A stretch of DNA of 57,855 nucleotides from Microbacterium barkeri (GTDB lineage Bacteria > Actinomycetota > Actinomycetes > Actinomycetales > Microbacteriaceae). Position numbers and translations under genes: made by a program. The notes below the pieces were generated by a model. That model saw nothing but the letters and a program-made list of their open reading frames with translations. It ran no database searches and had not been told where the DNA came from. This document shows, one piece after another, positions 48,229 through 57,855 of this stretch (positions are counted from its first letter, which is position 1; each line of letters begins with the position of its first letter). The stretch covers positions 1 to 57,855 of the forward strand of contig NZ_BSEJ01000019.1 of NCBI RefSeq assembly GCF_027921765.1. The letters run 5' to 3'.

Positions 48229-49290
48229 GTGACTCCGAGCCCCTCCGCGCCGGGTTCGCAGCTGGCGAGCCGATTCGGTCTGAGCGACCGCGTGTTCGCC
48301 GGACCCGTCGCCCGGCGCCTCGCGGCGAAGATCGAGGAGGGCCTCGAGCAGGTCGAGAGCGAGCTCGCCGTCGAGCTCAAGGCCGCCGACCCGCTCGTCG
48401 ACGCGATGAGCCGGTACCTCTACGAGGCCGGCGGCAAGCGCGTCCGCCCGATGCTCGTCCTGCTCACCGCTCAGCTCGGCCAGGGGGCGACGCAGCCGGT
48501 CATCGAGGCCGCCAAGGCCCTCGAGCTCATGCACCTCGGGTCGCTCTATCACGACGACGTCATGGACGGCGCCGACCGGCGTCGCGGCGTCGCGGCCGCG
48601 CACCAGGTGTGGGGCAACAGCGTCGCCATCCTCACGGGAGACCTGCTCCTGTCCCGCGCGAGCGTGATCATGTCGCGCAACGGCGAGGAGGCCATGCGCA
48701 TCCAGTCGCAGACGTTCGAGCGCCTCGTCCTCGGGCAGATGCACGAGACGCTCGGAGCGCAGCCGGGCGACGACCCGATCGAGTTCTACATCGGCGTGCT
48801 CGCCGACAAGACGGGCTCGCTCATCGCCGCGGCCGCCCAGGCCGGAGCGTACTTCTCGGGGGCCGACGAGAAGTACGGCGAGCCCCTGCGCGTGTACGGC
48901 GAGAAGGTGGGCGTCGCGTTCCAGCTCGCGGACGACGTGATCGACCTCTCGGCGAACCCCGACGACACGGGCAAGGTGCCGGGGACGGATCTGCGCGCCG
49001 GCGTGCCGACGATGCCCTACCTCCTCCTGTCGCGTCGCGATGACGACGCGTCGCGCGGCCTCCTCGCGCGCATCGACGAGGGAGTCGCGCGCATCGCCGA
49101 CGGCGCCGACCCCGCGATCCTCGACGGGCCGCTCGCGGAGCTCCGCGACCACCCGGTGACCGAGGCCACCCGCGAGCTGTCGCTCGAATGGACCAGGGGC
49201 GCCATCGCGGCGCTCGACGCGCTCCCGCGCGGCGCCGTCCGCGAGGCGCTCACGCGCTTCGCGGAGAGTCTCGCCATCCGCTCCAGCTGA
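48229..49290 (+). CDS. Polyprenyl diphosphate synthase (menaquinone side chain)
   Basis: A 353-residue trans-prenyltransferase. The first Asp-rich motif DDVMD is at residues 109-113 and the second DDVID at 235-239; GGKRVRPMLVLL binds the diphosphate. Small residues upstream of the first motif (HLGSLYHDD) fit a long-chain product, likely the tail used by MenA. TAGGCT (48217-48222) lies 6 nt before GTG 48229. Confidence 0.93.
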   Translation: MTPSPSAPGSQLASRFGLSDRVFAGPVARRLAAKIEEGLEQVESELAVELKAADPLVDAMSRYLYEAGGKRVRPMLVLLTAQLGQGATQPVIEAAKALELMHLGSLYHDDVMDGADRRRGVAAAHQVWGNSVAILTGDLLLSRASVIMSRNGEEAMRIQSQTFERLVLGQMHETLGAQPGDDPIEFYIGVLADKTGSLIAAAAQAGAYFSGADEKYGEPLRVYGEKVGVAFQLADDVIDLSANPDDTGKVPGTDLRAGVPTMPYLLLSRRDDDASRGLLARIDEGVARIADGADPAILDGPLAELRDHPVTEATRELSLEWTRGAIAALDALPRGAVREALTRFAESLAIRSS

Positions 49291-49325
49291 CGCCCGCCTC
49301 CGCGGTGCCGAACGAAGGGACCGAT

Positions 49326-50696
49326 ATGACCCAGCTCCGTCTCGCCATCGTGGGCGCAGGCCCGGCCGGCATCTACGCAGCGGACATCCTGCTGAAGACC
49401 GAGCGCAGCTTCGACGTGTCGATCGACCTGTTCGAGCAGCTCCCCGCGCCCTACGGCCTCGTCCGCTACGGCGTCGCGCCCGATCATCCGCGCATCAAGG
49501 GCGTCGTCGGCGCCCTCCGCGAGGTGCTCGACCGCGGCGACATCCGCATCTTCGGCAACGTGCGCTTCGGCGAGGACCTCACGCTCGACGACCTCAAGCG
49601 CCACTACCACGCCGTGCTGTTCGCGACCGGCGCGGTGCGCGACGCCGACCTCGCGATCCCCGGCATCGACGCCGACGGCTCGTTCGGCGCCGCCGACTTC
49701 GTGAGCTGGTTCGACGGGCACCCGGATGTCCCGCGCACGTGGCCGCTCACGGCGTCGTCGGTGGGCGTGATCGGCAACGGCAACGTGGCCCTCGACATCT
49801 CGCGCATGCTCGCCAAGCACGCCGAGGACCTGCTGCCCACCGAGATCCCGGACAACGTCTACGAGGTGCTCGCGGCATCGCCCGTCACCGATGTGCACGT
49901 GTTCGGCCGCCGAGGCCCCGCGCAGGTGAAGTTCACGCCGCTCGAGCTGCGCGAGCTCGGCGAGCTGCGCGACGTGGACATGGTCGTGTACGACGAGGAC
50001 TTCGACTACGACGAGGCGTCGAAGGCCGCCGTCGCGTCGAACAAGCAGGTCAAGGTCATCGACCGCGTCCTCCAGGAATGGCGCACCCTCCCGGGTGCGA
50101 ACGGGGCCGGGGGAACCGCCTCGCGTCGTCTGCACCTGCACTTCTGGGCGCGCCCCGTCGAGGTGAAGACCGATGAGCAGGGCCGTGTCGCCGCCCTCGT
50201 GTACGAGCGGACGCGACCGGATGGCCACGGCGGCGTCATCGGGACAGGCGAGATGCGCGAGGTGCCGATGGGGCAGCTCTACCGCGCCGTGGGGTACTTC
50301 GGATCGCCCCTGCCCGGCGTGCCGTTCGACGAGAAGCACGGGGTCATCCCGAACCACGAGGGTCAGGTGCTGCACGAGGACTCGAACGAGCGCGTGCCCG
50401 GGCTGTACGCGACCGGCTGGATCAAGCGCGGCCCTGTCGGCCTCATCGGGCACACGAAGTCCGACGCGATGGAGACCGTGCAGCACATCGTGAACGATCA
50501 GGGCTCGTGGTGGCAGCCGGAGGACCCGTCGGCCGACGCCATCCCCGCGCTCCTCGCCGAGCGCGGCGTCATCTGGACCGACCTCGAGGGGTGGCATCGG
50601 CTCGACGCGCACGAGATCGCGCTGGGCCAGCCGCACGGCCGCGCGCGCATCAAGGTCGTCCCGCGCGACGAGATGGTGCGGATCTCGCGCGACTGA
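49326..50696 (+). CDS. Ferredoxin-NADP+ reductase, FprA/adrenodoxin-reductase type
   Basis: A 456-residue two-dinucleotide flavoprotein. FAD motif AIVGAGPAGIYAADIL at the N-terminus, LPAPYGLVRYGVAPDHPRIK (the hallmark of this type) at about 40-60, and NADP motif GVIGNGNVALDISRML; GLYATGWIKRGPVGLIGHTK near the C-terminus. RBS GAAGGGA about 6 nt before the ATG. It probably passes electrons between NADPH and a ferredoxin; a ferredoxin gene is not in the window. Confidence 0.92.
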   Translation: MTQLRLAIVGAGPAGIYAADILLKTERSFDVSIDLFEQLPAPYGLVRYGVAPDHPRIKGVVGALREVLDRGDIRIFGNVRFGEDLTLDDLKRHYHAVLFATGAVRDADLAIPGIDADGSFGAADFVSWFDGHPDVPRTWPLTASSVGVIGNGNVALDISRMLAKHAEDLLPTEIPDNVYEVLAASPVTDVHVFGRRGPAQVKFTPLELRELGELRDVDMVVYDEDFDYDEASKAAVASNKQVKVIDRVLQEWRTLPGANGAGGTASRRLHLHFWARPVEVKTDEQGRVAALVYERTRPDGHGGVIGTGEMREVPMGQLYRAVGYFGSPLPGVPFDEKHGVIPNHEGQVLHEDSNERVPGLYATGWIKRGPVGLIGHTKSDAMETVQHIVNDQGSWWQPEDPSADAIPALLAERGVIWTDLEGWHRLDAHEIALGQPHGRARIKVVPRDEMVRISRD

Positions 50697-50717
50697 CGGC
50701 CCGAGCGCCGGGTCGGC

Positions 50718-51743
50718 TCAGTCGCGCGGGCGCGACGTCGACGAGCGCACGACGAGCTCGAACGGCAGCGGGATGTCCGCGAGCGGCTCGGAGCCGTCGC
50801 GCGGCTCGAGCTGCTCGAGCAGGATGTCCACCGCGCGCGCTCCCTGCTTCCGCGGGAACTGCGCGACCGTCGTGAGCCCGAAGAACTCGGCCTGGTCGTG
50901 GTCGTCGATTCCCACGACAGAGACGTCGTGGGGCACGGCGAGCCCGAGGTCGCGGGCCGCGAGGATGGCGCCGATCGCCATCTCGTCGGAGGCCGCGAAG
51001 ATCGCCGTCGGACGGCTGCGCGGGGGAGCGCCGAGGAGCTGCTTGGCCGCGTGGTACCCGCCCTGCACCGTGAAGTCGGCGTTCGCCACGAGGTCGGGGT
51101 CGAACGGGATGCCCGCCTCGTCGAGCGCCGCCTCGTACCCGTGACGGCGCTGGACAGGCAGGTGGAAGTCGGAGTCGAACTCCGGTCGGCCGCCGAGGTG
51201 GCCGATCCGCGTGTGCCCGAGCCCCGCGAGGTGCTCGGTCGCGAGCTTGGCGACCGCGACGTCGTCGATGGCGAGCGTGCGCACCCCCGGGATGGGCCCG
51301 CCGACGCCGACGATGGGCTTGCCGAGCGCGTGCAGGCGGGCGACCTCGTCCTCCGTGAGCTCGAGCGACACGGCGATCACGGCGTCGACGCGCTGGCGCA
51401 GGAGGAAGTGCTCGAAGACGCTCGCGCGCTCCTCTCCGCCGCCGGAGAGGTTGTAGAGCGTCACGTCGTAGCCCGCCCGGAGGAGCGCCTGCTGAGCGCC
51501 CTCGAGCACGGAGGCGAAGTACCACCGGTTGAGGAACGGCAGCACGACGCCGACGTTGCGCGTGCGCCCGCTCGCGAGGCTCGAGGCGTTCGATGAGACG
51601 ACGTACCCGAGCGCGTCGGCCGCCGCGAGGACGGCCTCCTTCGCCGCCGCCGACACGTGGCCGCGGCCGGAGAGGGCGCGCGAGACCGTGGCGGTCGAGA
51701 CGCCTGCGCGCTGGGCGACCTCGGCGATGCTCACGGAATGCAC
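50718..51743 (-). CDS. LacI family regulator of the maltose-type locus
   Basis: A 341-residue LacI repressor. HTH SIAEVAQRAGVSTATVSRAL at residues 4-23, hinge VSSNASSLASGRTRNVGVVL, then the sugar-sensing domain. I chose GTG 51743 because TACGAT (complement of 51750-51755) is 6 nt upstream on the minus strand; an ATG at 51770 would add nine residues. It follows the GH13 gene by 33 nt. It likely binds the TGTAARCGYTTGCA sites at 53450 and 53557. Confidence 0.9.
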   Translation of the reverse strand: MHSVSIAEVAQRAGVSTATVSRALSGRGHVSAAAKEAVLAAADALGYVVSSNASSLASGRTRNVGVVLPFLNRWYFASVLEGAQQALLRAGYDVTLYNLSGGGEERASVFEHFLLRQRVDAVIAVSLELTEDEVARLHALGKPIVGVGGPIPGVRTLAIDDVAVAKLATEHLAGLGHTRIGHLGGRPEFDSDFHLPVQRRHGYEAALDEAGIPFDPDLVANADFTVQGGYHAAKQLLGAPPRSRPTAIFAASDEMAIGAILAARDLGLAVPHDVSVVGIDDHDQAEFFGLTTVAQFPRKQGARAVDILLEQLEPRDGSEPLADIPLPFELVVRSSTSRPRD

Positions 51744-51776
51744 GCGTTCATCGTAGGAGACGCGGGGCATCCCGCG

Positions 51777-53417
51777 TCATCCTGCGATGAACCAGGCGGC
51801 CGTGTCGACGGGGACGACGCCCTCGCCGAGCGGCCCGCTCGCGCACAGGACCCGCATGCCCTCGGGTGCGGGGACATCCTCGGATCCCGTGTTCGCGATC
51901 ACCGTCACACGCCCGTTGCGGAACGCGAGGACGTGCGTCGGCCATCCGTCGACCCACTCGAGGTCGCCGCTCGCGAGGGATTCCTCGCGGCGCAGCCGCA
52001 GGAGGTCGCGGTAGAGCGAGAGCGTCGACGCGGGATCGTCGCGCTGGACGTCGCGCGCGAGCGCCCGCCACTCGGCCGGCTGGGGGAGCCACGACGCCCC
52101 GGTCGCGCTGAAGCCGAACGCCGGCGCGCCGGCCTCCCACGGGATGGGAACGCGGCACCCGTCGCGGCCGTAGCGCTCGCCGTTCGTGCGGAACCAGGTC
52201 GGGTCCTGGCGGGCTTCATCGGGAAGCTCGATCGCCTCGGGGAGCCCGAGCTCCTCGCCCTGGTAGATGTAGGCGCTTCCCGGCAGCGCGAACATGACGG
52301 TCGTCGCCGCTCGGGCGCGGCGGAGGCCGACGACGGGGTCGGGCTTGCCCGGGGAGAGCGGGCCGATGCCGTGGCCCTGCGGGCTGTCGGCGCCCAGCGC
52401 GAGTCGCGAGGCGTGCCGGATGACGTCGTGGTTCGACAGGACCCACGTCGCGGGCGCGCCGACGGCCGGGAAGGCCTCGAGCGAGTCGGCGATGACCGTG
52501 CGCAGGGCCGCGGCGTCCCACTCGGTCATCATGTACGGGAAGTTGAAGGCCTGGTGCATCTCATCGGGGCGCACCCACAGCGCGGTCTCGCGCGCGGTCG
52601 GACGCCACGCCTCGGCGCACAGCGCGCGGTCGCCGTCGTACTCCTCGAGCAGCGCGCGCCACTCGCGGTACACCTCGTGGACGCCGGGGCGCCCCCAGTA
52701 GGGCACGTCGTCCTCGGCCTCGCCGCCCATCGAGTCGGCGTCCTCGGGCTGGATGTAGTCGGGGAGCCCGTCCTCCTTGATGAGGCCGTGCGCGACGTCG
52801 ACGCGGAAGCCGTCGACGCCCCGGTCGAGCCAGAAGCGCAGGATGTCGAGGAACTCGTCGCGCACCTCGCGCTGCGTCCAGTCGAAGTCGGGTTGGCTCG
52901 AGTCGAAGAGGTGCAGGTACCACTGACCGGGAGAGCCGTCCGCCTCGGTGACGCGCGTCCACGCGGGGCCGCCGAAGATCGACTGCCAGTTGTTCGGCGG
53001 CTCGTGGCCGCCCGGGCCGCGGCCGTCGCGGAACAGGTAGCGTGCGCGCTCGCGGCTGCCGGGCGCGGCGGTCAGCGCCTCCTGGAACCAGACGTGCTGG
53101 TCGGAGGAGTGGTTCGGCACGAGGTCGATGATGACCCGGATGCCCCGGGCGTGCGCGGCCTCGAGCATCGCGTCGAAGTCGGCCAGCGTCCCGAAGAGCG
53201 GATCGACGTCGCGGTAGTCGGTCACGTCGTAGCCCGCGTCGCGCTGGGGCGAGGTCATGAACGGCGAGAGCCAGATCGCGTCGATGCCCAGCTCGGCGAG
53301 CGCGTCCATGCGCGACGTCACGCCCGCGAGGTCGCCGACGCCGTCGCCCGAGGCGTCGGCGAACGAGCGCGGGTAGATCTGGTAGATCGCGGCGGTGCGC
53401 CACCATTCAGGGGTCAT
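51777..53417 (-). CDS. GH13 alpha-glucosidase / oligo-1,6-glucosidase
   Basis: A 546-residue cytoplasmic GH13 enzyme (oligo-glucosidase type). The catalytic triad is Asp207 (GFRVDVAH), Glu269 (CAEAW) and Asp331 (SNHDVIRH); the start WWRTAAIYQIYPRSFADASG and DLVPNHSSDQHVWF are typical. It hydrolyses imported alpha-glucosides. TAGAGT (complement of 53426-53431) is 8 nt before the ATG, suggesting a leaderless mRNA, with the operator 53450-53463 over its -35 zone. Confidence 0.93.
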   Translation of the reverse strand: MTPEWWRTAAIYQIYPRSFADASGDGVGDLAGVTSRMDALAELGIDAIWLSPFMTSPQRDAGYDVTDYRDVDPLFGTLADFDAMLEAAHARGIRVIIDLVPNHSSDQHVWFQEALTAAPGSRERARYLFRDGRGPGGHEPPNNWQSIFGGPAWTRVTEADGSPGQWYLHLFDSSQPDFDWTQREVRDEFLDILRFWLDRGVDGFRVDVAHGLIKEDGLPDYIQPEDADSMGGEAEDDVPYWGRPGVHEVYREWRALLEEYDGDRALCAEAWRPTARETALWVRPDEMHQAFNFPYMMTEWDAAALRTVIADSLEAFPAVGAPATWVLSNHDVIRHASRLALGADSPQGHGIGPLSPGKPDPVVGLRRARAATTVMFALPGSAYIYQGEELGLPEAIELPDEARQDPTWFRTNGERYGRDGCRVPIPWEAGAPAFGFSATGASWLPQPAEWRALARDVQRDDPASTLSLYRDLLRLRREESLASGDLEWVDGWPTHVLAFRNGRVTVIANTGSEDVPAPEGMRVLCASGPLGEGVVPVDTAAWFIAG

Positions 53418-53449
53418 GGTCGCCCACTCTAGAGGATTTCGGCGTCGGT

Positions 53450-53463
53450 TGTAAGCGTTTGCA
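53450..53463. promoter_or_regulatory. LacI-type operator for the GH13 gene
   Basis: TGTAAGCGTTTGCA, an imperfect palindrome of the MalR/LacI type centred on the CG step. Its near edge is 19 bp from the minus-strand -10 TAGAGT, so it covers the -35 zone. Confidence 0.78.
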
Positions 53464-53556
53464 GTTCATGGGCGCGTGACTCGCCCCGCGATTCGTATCG
53501 AATCGGTCACGCCCGCAGATTCGCGGTTTTCAAATCGGTGCTCGACGGTGTATACC

Positions 53557-53570
53557 TGTAAACGCTTGCA
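53557..53570. promoter_or_regulatory. LacI-type operator for the maltose-type ABC operon
   Basis: TGTAAACGCTTGCA, matching the other site with R/Y changes. It abuts TATACC (53551-53556), a possible -10 whose -35 would be TTTCAA at 53528-53533 with 17 bp between. A bound repressor would cover the start point. Confidence 0.8.
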
Positions 53571-53604
53571 CAGTTGCGGGCTCATCAACCAGGAGGACAC
53601 ACCA

Positions 53605-54846
53605 ATGAAGGTGAACAGCAGGGGACGCTTCGCGGCCGTCGTCGCGATGGCCGGCGTGACGGCACTCGGGCTCGCGGGTTGTGCGAGCGACAGCGCGAAC
53701 GAAGGCGCTTCGGGCGGCGGAGACGCCGAGGCGCCCTCGTCGACGCTCACCGTGTGGGTCGACGCCGAGCGCGTCGACGCGCTGCAGGCGGTGGCGGACG
53801 CGTACACCGAGAAGAGCGGCGTCGAGGTCGAGCTCGTCGGCAAGGACAACGCGACGATCAAGGACGACTTCATCCAGCAGGTGCCGACCGGTGAGGGCCC
53901 CGACATCACGATGGGCGCGCACGACTGGCTCGGCGAGCTCGCGACGAACGGCGTCGTGGCGCCTCTCGAGCTGGGCGACGCCGCGGGCGACTTCCTCGAC
54001 GTCGCCGTCGAGGCCTCGACGTACGACGGCACCGTCTACATGCTCCCGTACGCGGTCGAGAACATCGCGATGCTGCGCAACGCCGAGCTCGTCCCCGAGG
54101 CCGCGACGAGCTTCGACGACATGATCGCGAAGGGCCAGGCCGCCGGCCTCGAGACCCCGTTCGTCGTCGAGCAGGGCGCGGAGGGCAACCCGTACCACCT
54201 CTACCCGTTCCAGACCGCGTTCGGCGCTCCCGTCTTCGGCACGAACGAGAACGGCTACGACGCGACCGACCTGCAGCTGGGCAACGCCGGCGGCGAGGAG
54301 TTCGCGACGTGGCTCGGCGAGCAGGGCGGCAAGGGCGCGTTCAACACCGACATCGACGGCGACATCGCCAAGCAGGCGTTCCTCGACGGCACGGCGGCCT
54401 TCTGGCTGACCGGCCCGTGGAACGTCGGCGCAGCGGTCGACGCGGGCATCGACGTCGTGATCGACCCCGTCCCGAGCCCGACCGATCAGCCGGCATCGCC
54501 CTTCGCGGGCGTGAAGGGCTTCTTCGTGTCGGCCGAGTCGGACGACAAGGTCGCCGCGAACGACTTCCTCGTGAACTACCTCGGCAGCGAGGAGGCGCAG
54601 CTCGCGCTCTTCGAGGCCGGCAACATCCTCCCCGCGCTCTCGTCGGCCGCGGAGACCGCCTCGAGCGACCCGATCATCGGCGGCTTCGCGACCGTCGGCG
54701 CGGAGGCCGTGCCGATGCCCGCGATCCCCGAGATGGGCGCCGTGTGGCAGTACTGGGGCATCGCGGAGGCCGAGATCATCAACGGCGCCGACCCCGTCGC
54801 GACGTGGCAGAAGCTCGCCGCCGACGTGCAGGCCGCGATCGGCTGA
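53605..54846 (+). CDS. Maltose-type ABC sugar-binding lipoprotein
   Basis: A 413-residue binding protein. Signal ending in lipobox LAGC, Cys26, then a Ser/Gly-rich linker. TLTVWVDAERVDALQAVADA and GPDITMGAHDWLGELATNGV resemble MalE-like proteins; WLTGPWNVGAAVDAGIDV is typical. RBS AGGAGG at 53591-53596. First gene of the importer; the substrate is inferred from the GH13 enzyme as an alpha-glucoside. Confidence 0.92.
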   Translation: MKVNSRGRFAAVVAMAGVTALGLAGCASDSANEGASGGGDAEAPSSTLTVWVDAERVDALQAVADAYTEKSGVEVELVGKDNATIKDDFIQQVPTGEGPDITMGAHDWLGELATNGVVAPLELGDAAGDFLDVAVEASTYDGTVYMLPYAVENIAMLRNAELVPEAATSFDDMIAKGQAAGLETPFVVEQGAEGNPYHLYPFQTAFGAPVFGTNENGYDATDLQLGNAGGEEFATWLGEQGGKGAFNTDIDGDIAKQAFLDGTAAFWLTGPWNVGAAVDAGIDVVIDPVPSPTDQPASPFAGVKGFFVSAESDDKVAANDFLVNYLGSEEAQLALFEAGNILPALSSAAETASSDPIIGGFATVGAEAVPMPAIPEMGAVWQYWGIAEAEIINGADPVATWQKLAADVQAAIG

Positions 54847-54868
54847 CGCACCCGCTCGGATCGCGGAC

Positions 54869-54908
54869 GCGGGCGGGCCGCCCCCTCGACGGGGGCGTCC
54901 CCGCCCGC
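54869..54908 (+). terminator. Intercistronic hairpin between binding protein and MalF-type genes
   Basis: Outer stem 54869-54877 with 54900-54908 (GCGGGCGGG/CCCGCCCGC), inner stem 54879-54885 with 54891-54897 (CGCCCCC/GGGGGCG), loop TCGAC, small bulge between. It lies in a 146-bp gap within the operon; it likely lowers permease expression relative to the binding protein by partial termination or mRNA protection. Confidence 0.7.
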
Positions 54909-54992
54909 GGCCGCGGACCGTCCGAGCGCACCGCAGCGGTCCGCCCGCCCTGGCGACCGGCCGCTGACCCCACGAGACAGCGATAGGAACCC

Positions 54993-56611
<1,619 letters not shown>

Positions 56612-56615
<4 letters not shown>

Positions 56616-57532
56616 CCGCCTCACTCGACACCGTCGCCATCACCGGCGGCAGCCGCGGCGCGTACGCGCCCCGCCGGCGCGGCTTCGGGCGCTGGTTCGC
56701 CGACACCGGATGGCGCCACCTCGTCGGCGTCGTCATGGTCGCGTTCTCGCTCCTGCCGATCGTCTTCGTCATCTCGAGCTCGCTGAACCCGAACGGCACC
56801 CTCACCGGCTCGAACGCGCTCTTCTCGAAGATCGGCATCGACAGCTACGTGCGGATCCTGAGCGACCCGAAGGTGCCGTTCGTGGCCTGGTTCGGCAACA
56901 CGCTCATCATCGCGGGCATCACCGCCGTCGCGACCGTGTTCCTGGGCGGGCTCGCGGCGTACGCGTTCTCGCGCATGCGGTTCGCGGGCCGCCGGTTCGG
57001 GCTCATCGCGATCGTCGTCGTGCAGATGTTCCCGCAGCTGCTCGCGGTCGTCGCGATCTTCCTCCTCATGAGCGCGATCAGCGACTGGTTCCCCGCGATC
57101 GGCCTGAACACCCGCATCGGGCTCATCCTCGTCTACCTCGGCGGCGCGCTCGGCGTGAACACGTACCTCATGTACGGGTTCTTCAACACGATCCCGCAGT
57201 CGATCGACGAGGCTGCCAAGATCGACGGCGCAGGGCATGCGCGCGTGTTCTTCACGATCATCCTGCCGCTCGTGGCGCCCATCCTCGCGGTCGTCGCGCT
57301 GCTGTCGTTCATCGCCTCCGTGAACGAGTACGTGGTCGCGTCGGTGCTGCTCATCGACACGGACGTGCAGACGCTCGCGGTCGGCCTCACGAAGCTCGTG
57401 TCGAACCCGCGCTACGCCGACTGGAGCGCGTTCTCGGCGGGTGCCGTGATCGCCGCGCTGCCCGTCGTGGCGCTGTTCCTCTTCCTCCAGAAGTACATCG
57501 TCGGAGGACTGACCGCGGGCGCCGTGAAGTAG
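56612..57532 (+). CDS. Maltose-type ABC permease, MalG
   Basis: A 306-residue permease with six helices. The EAA loop is IDEAAKIDGAGHARVFFTII; the C-terminus LFLFLQKYIVGGLTAGAVK is the MalG-type tail that enters the transport channel. ATGA overlap with the MalF gene. No ATPase gene follows before the window ends; a shared MsiK/MsmK-type ATPase is presumed. Confidence 0.93.
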
Positions 57533-57543
57533 GCCGCACCGCT

Positions 57544-57581
57544 CGTCGAGGGGCTCGCGCTGGGGCGCGGGCCCCTCGACG
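57544..57581 (+). terminator. Terminator after the maltose-type operon
   Basis: CGTCGAGGGGC (57544-57554) pairs perfectly with GCCCCTCGACG (57571-57581); the 16-nt loop holds a further CGCGC/GCGCG possibility. Confidence 0.8.
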
Positions 57582-57600
57582 TGTCTGCGGTCCCGCGCCT

Positions 57601-57855
57601 GCGAGCAGCCCTGCGGGACATATTGCAGGAGTTCCTTCGGGGTGCGGATGGCTGCGCCCCGGATTCCTGCGGGTCGCGGTGCGCGCGGGGCCGGGATCTC
57701 CTGCGTTCTGTCCCGCGACTGAGTGAGCGACAGAGCCCCGGCCATCCGCACGCGAGCGGCCCTGCGGGACATATTGCAGGAGTTCCTTCGGGGTGCGGAT
57801 GGCTGCGCCCCGGATTCCTGCGGGTCGCGGTGCGCGCGGGGCCGGGATCTCCTGC
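57601..57855. repeat. 151-bp-period structured repeat running off the right edge
   Basis: Copy 1 (57601-57704) and copy 2 (57752-57855) are 104 bp each and differ at one base (57607/57758). The 47-bp spacer is 57705-57751. Copy 1 folds: 57613-57620 with 57709-57716 (GCGGGACA/TGTCCCGC), 4x4 internal loop, 57625-57631 with 57698-57704 (GCAGGAG/CTCCTGC), enclosing a hairpin 57638-57645 with 57654-57661. No gene is seen in this stretch. The window ends inside the repeat, so further copies are possible. Confidence 0.9.

Overview
The window comes from a very GC-rich actinobacterium, most likely Microbacterium or a close relative in the Microbacteriaceae. The reasons are near-exclusive G/C third codon positions, F420-type and menaquinone respiration genes, a DUF222/HNH fragment at the left edge, and many apparently leaderless genes. 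I saw no rRNA, tRNA, CRISPR array or transposase. The assignment rests on reading alone; no search was run.

Backbone. A broken-up but recognisable cytochrome c maturation plus menaquinone locus runs through the window: histidine phosphatase (1.0 kb), TlpA/ResA-CcdA-ResB-CcsB (3.3-7.5 kb), menC (25.7), menB, menE, menA (29.8-32.8), menD (33.8), menF (45.6), menG/ubiE and a polyprenyl diphosphate synthase (47.4-49.3), then a ferredoxin-NADP reductase. Most of these genes have their own TANNNT -10 box 6-8 nt before the start codon, so they look like a series of leaderless transcription units rather than one operon. Together they supply electron carriers and apocytochrome maturation at the membrane.

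Inserted blocks, left to right: an orphan KdsC-like phosphatase and SAF-less NeuB-like synthase pair (1.7-3.2 kb); a surface acyltransferase and a convergent glycosyltransferase (7.6-10.1); a fructose PTS operon fruR-fruK-fruA with a clear promoter (10.2-14.2); a YdeI-like gene; a TetR gene divergent from an MMPL transporter and a YhgE/Pip heptad-repeat protein, with two palindromic operators between them (14.8-20.8); a three-gene cassette of PaaK-like ligase, CrtA-like/GNAT fusion and Acg-like nitroreductase (20.9-25.4); a PadR/membrane-protein pair, an AlkD-like protein and an F420-type oxidoreductase (26.8-29.7); PPK2 and glycerate kinase (35.5-37.6); a LacI-controlled arabinoside ABC importer with GH51 arabinofuranosidase (37.6-44.2); alditol oxidase (44.3-45.6); and a LacI-controlled GH13 glucosidase plus maltose-type ABC importer (50.7-57.5).

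Non-coding structure is rich: 73-bp tandem repeats (25.5 kb), an 83-bp duplicated hairpin leading into a 21-bp periodic array (32.8-33.0 kb), twin terminator hairpins (29.7 kb), a malE-malF intercistronic hairpin (54.9 kb) and a 151-bp-period structured repeat that runs off the right edge (57.6 kb). The most unusual proteins are the MMPL transporter with a C-terminal region resembling a degenerate ABC ATPase, its partner with two blocks of exactly 20 heptads, and the 20.9-25.4 kb cassette, which I consider the best candidate for an undescribed system.
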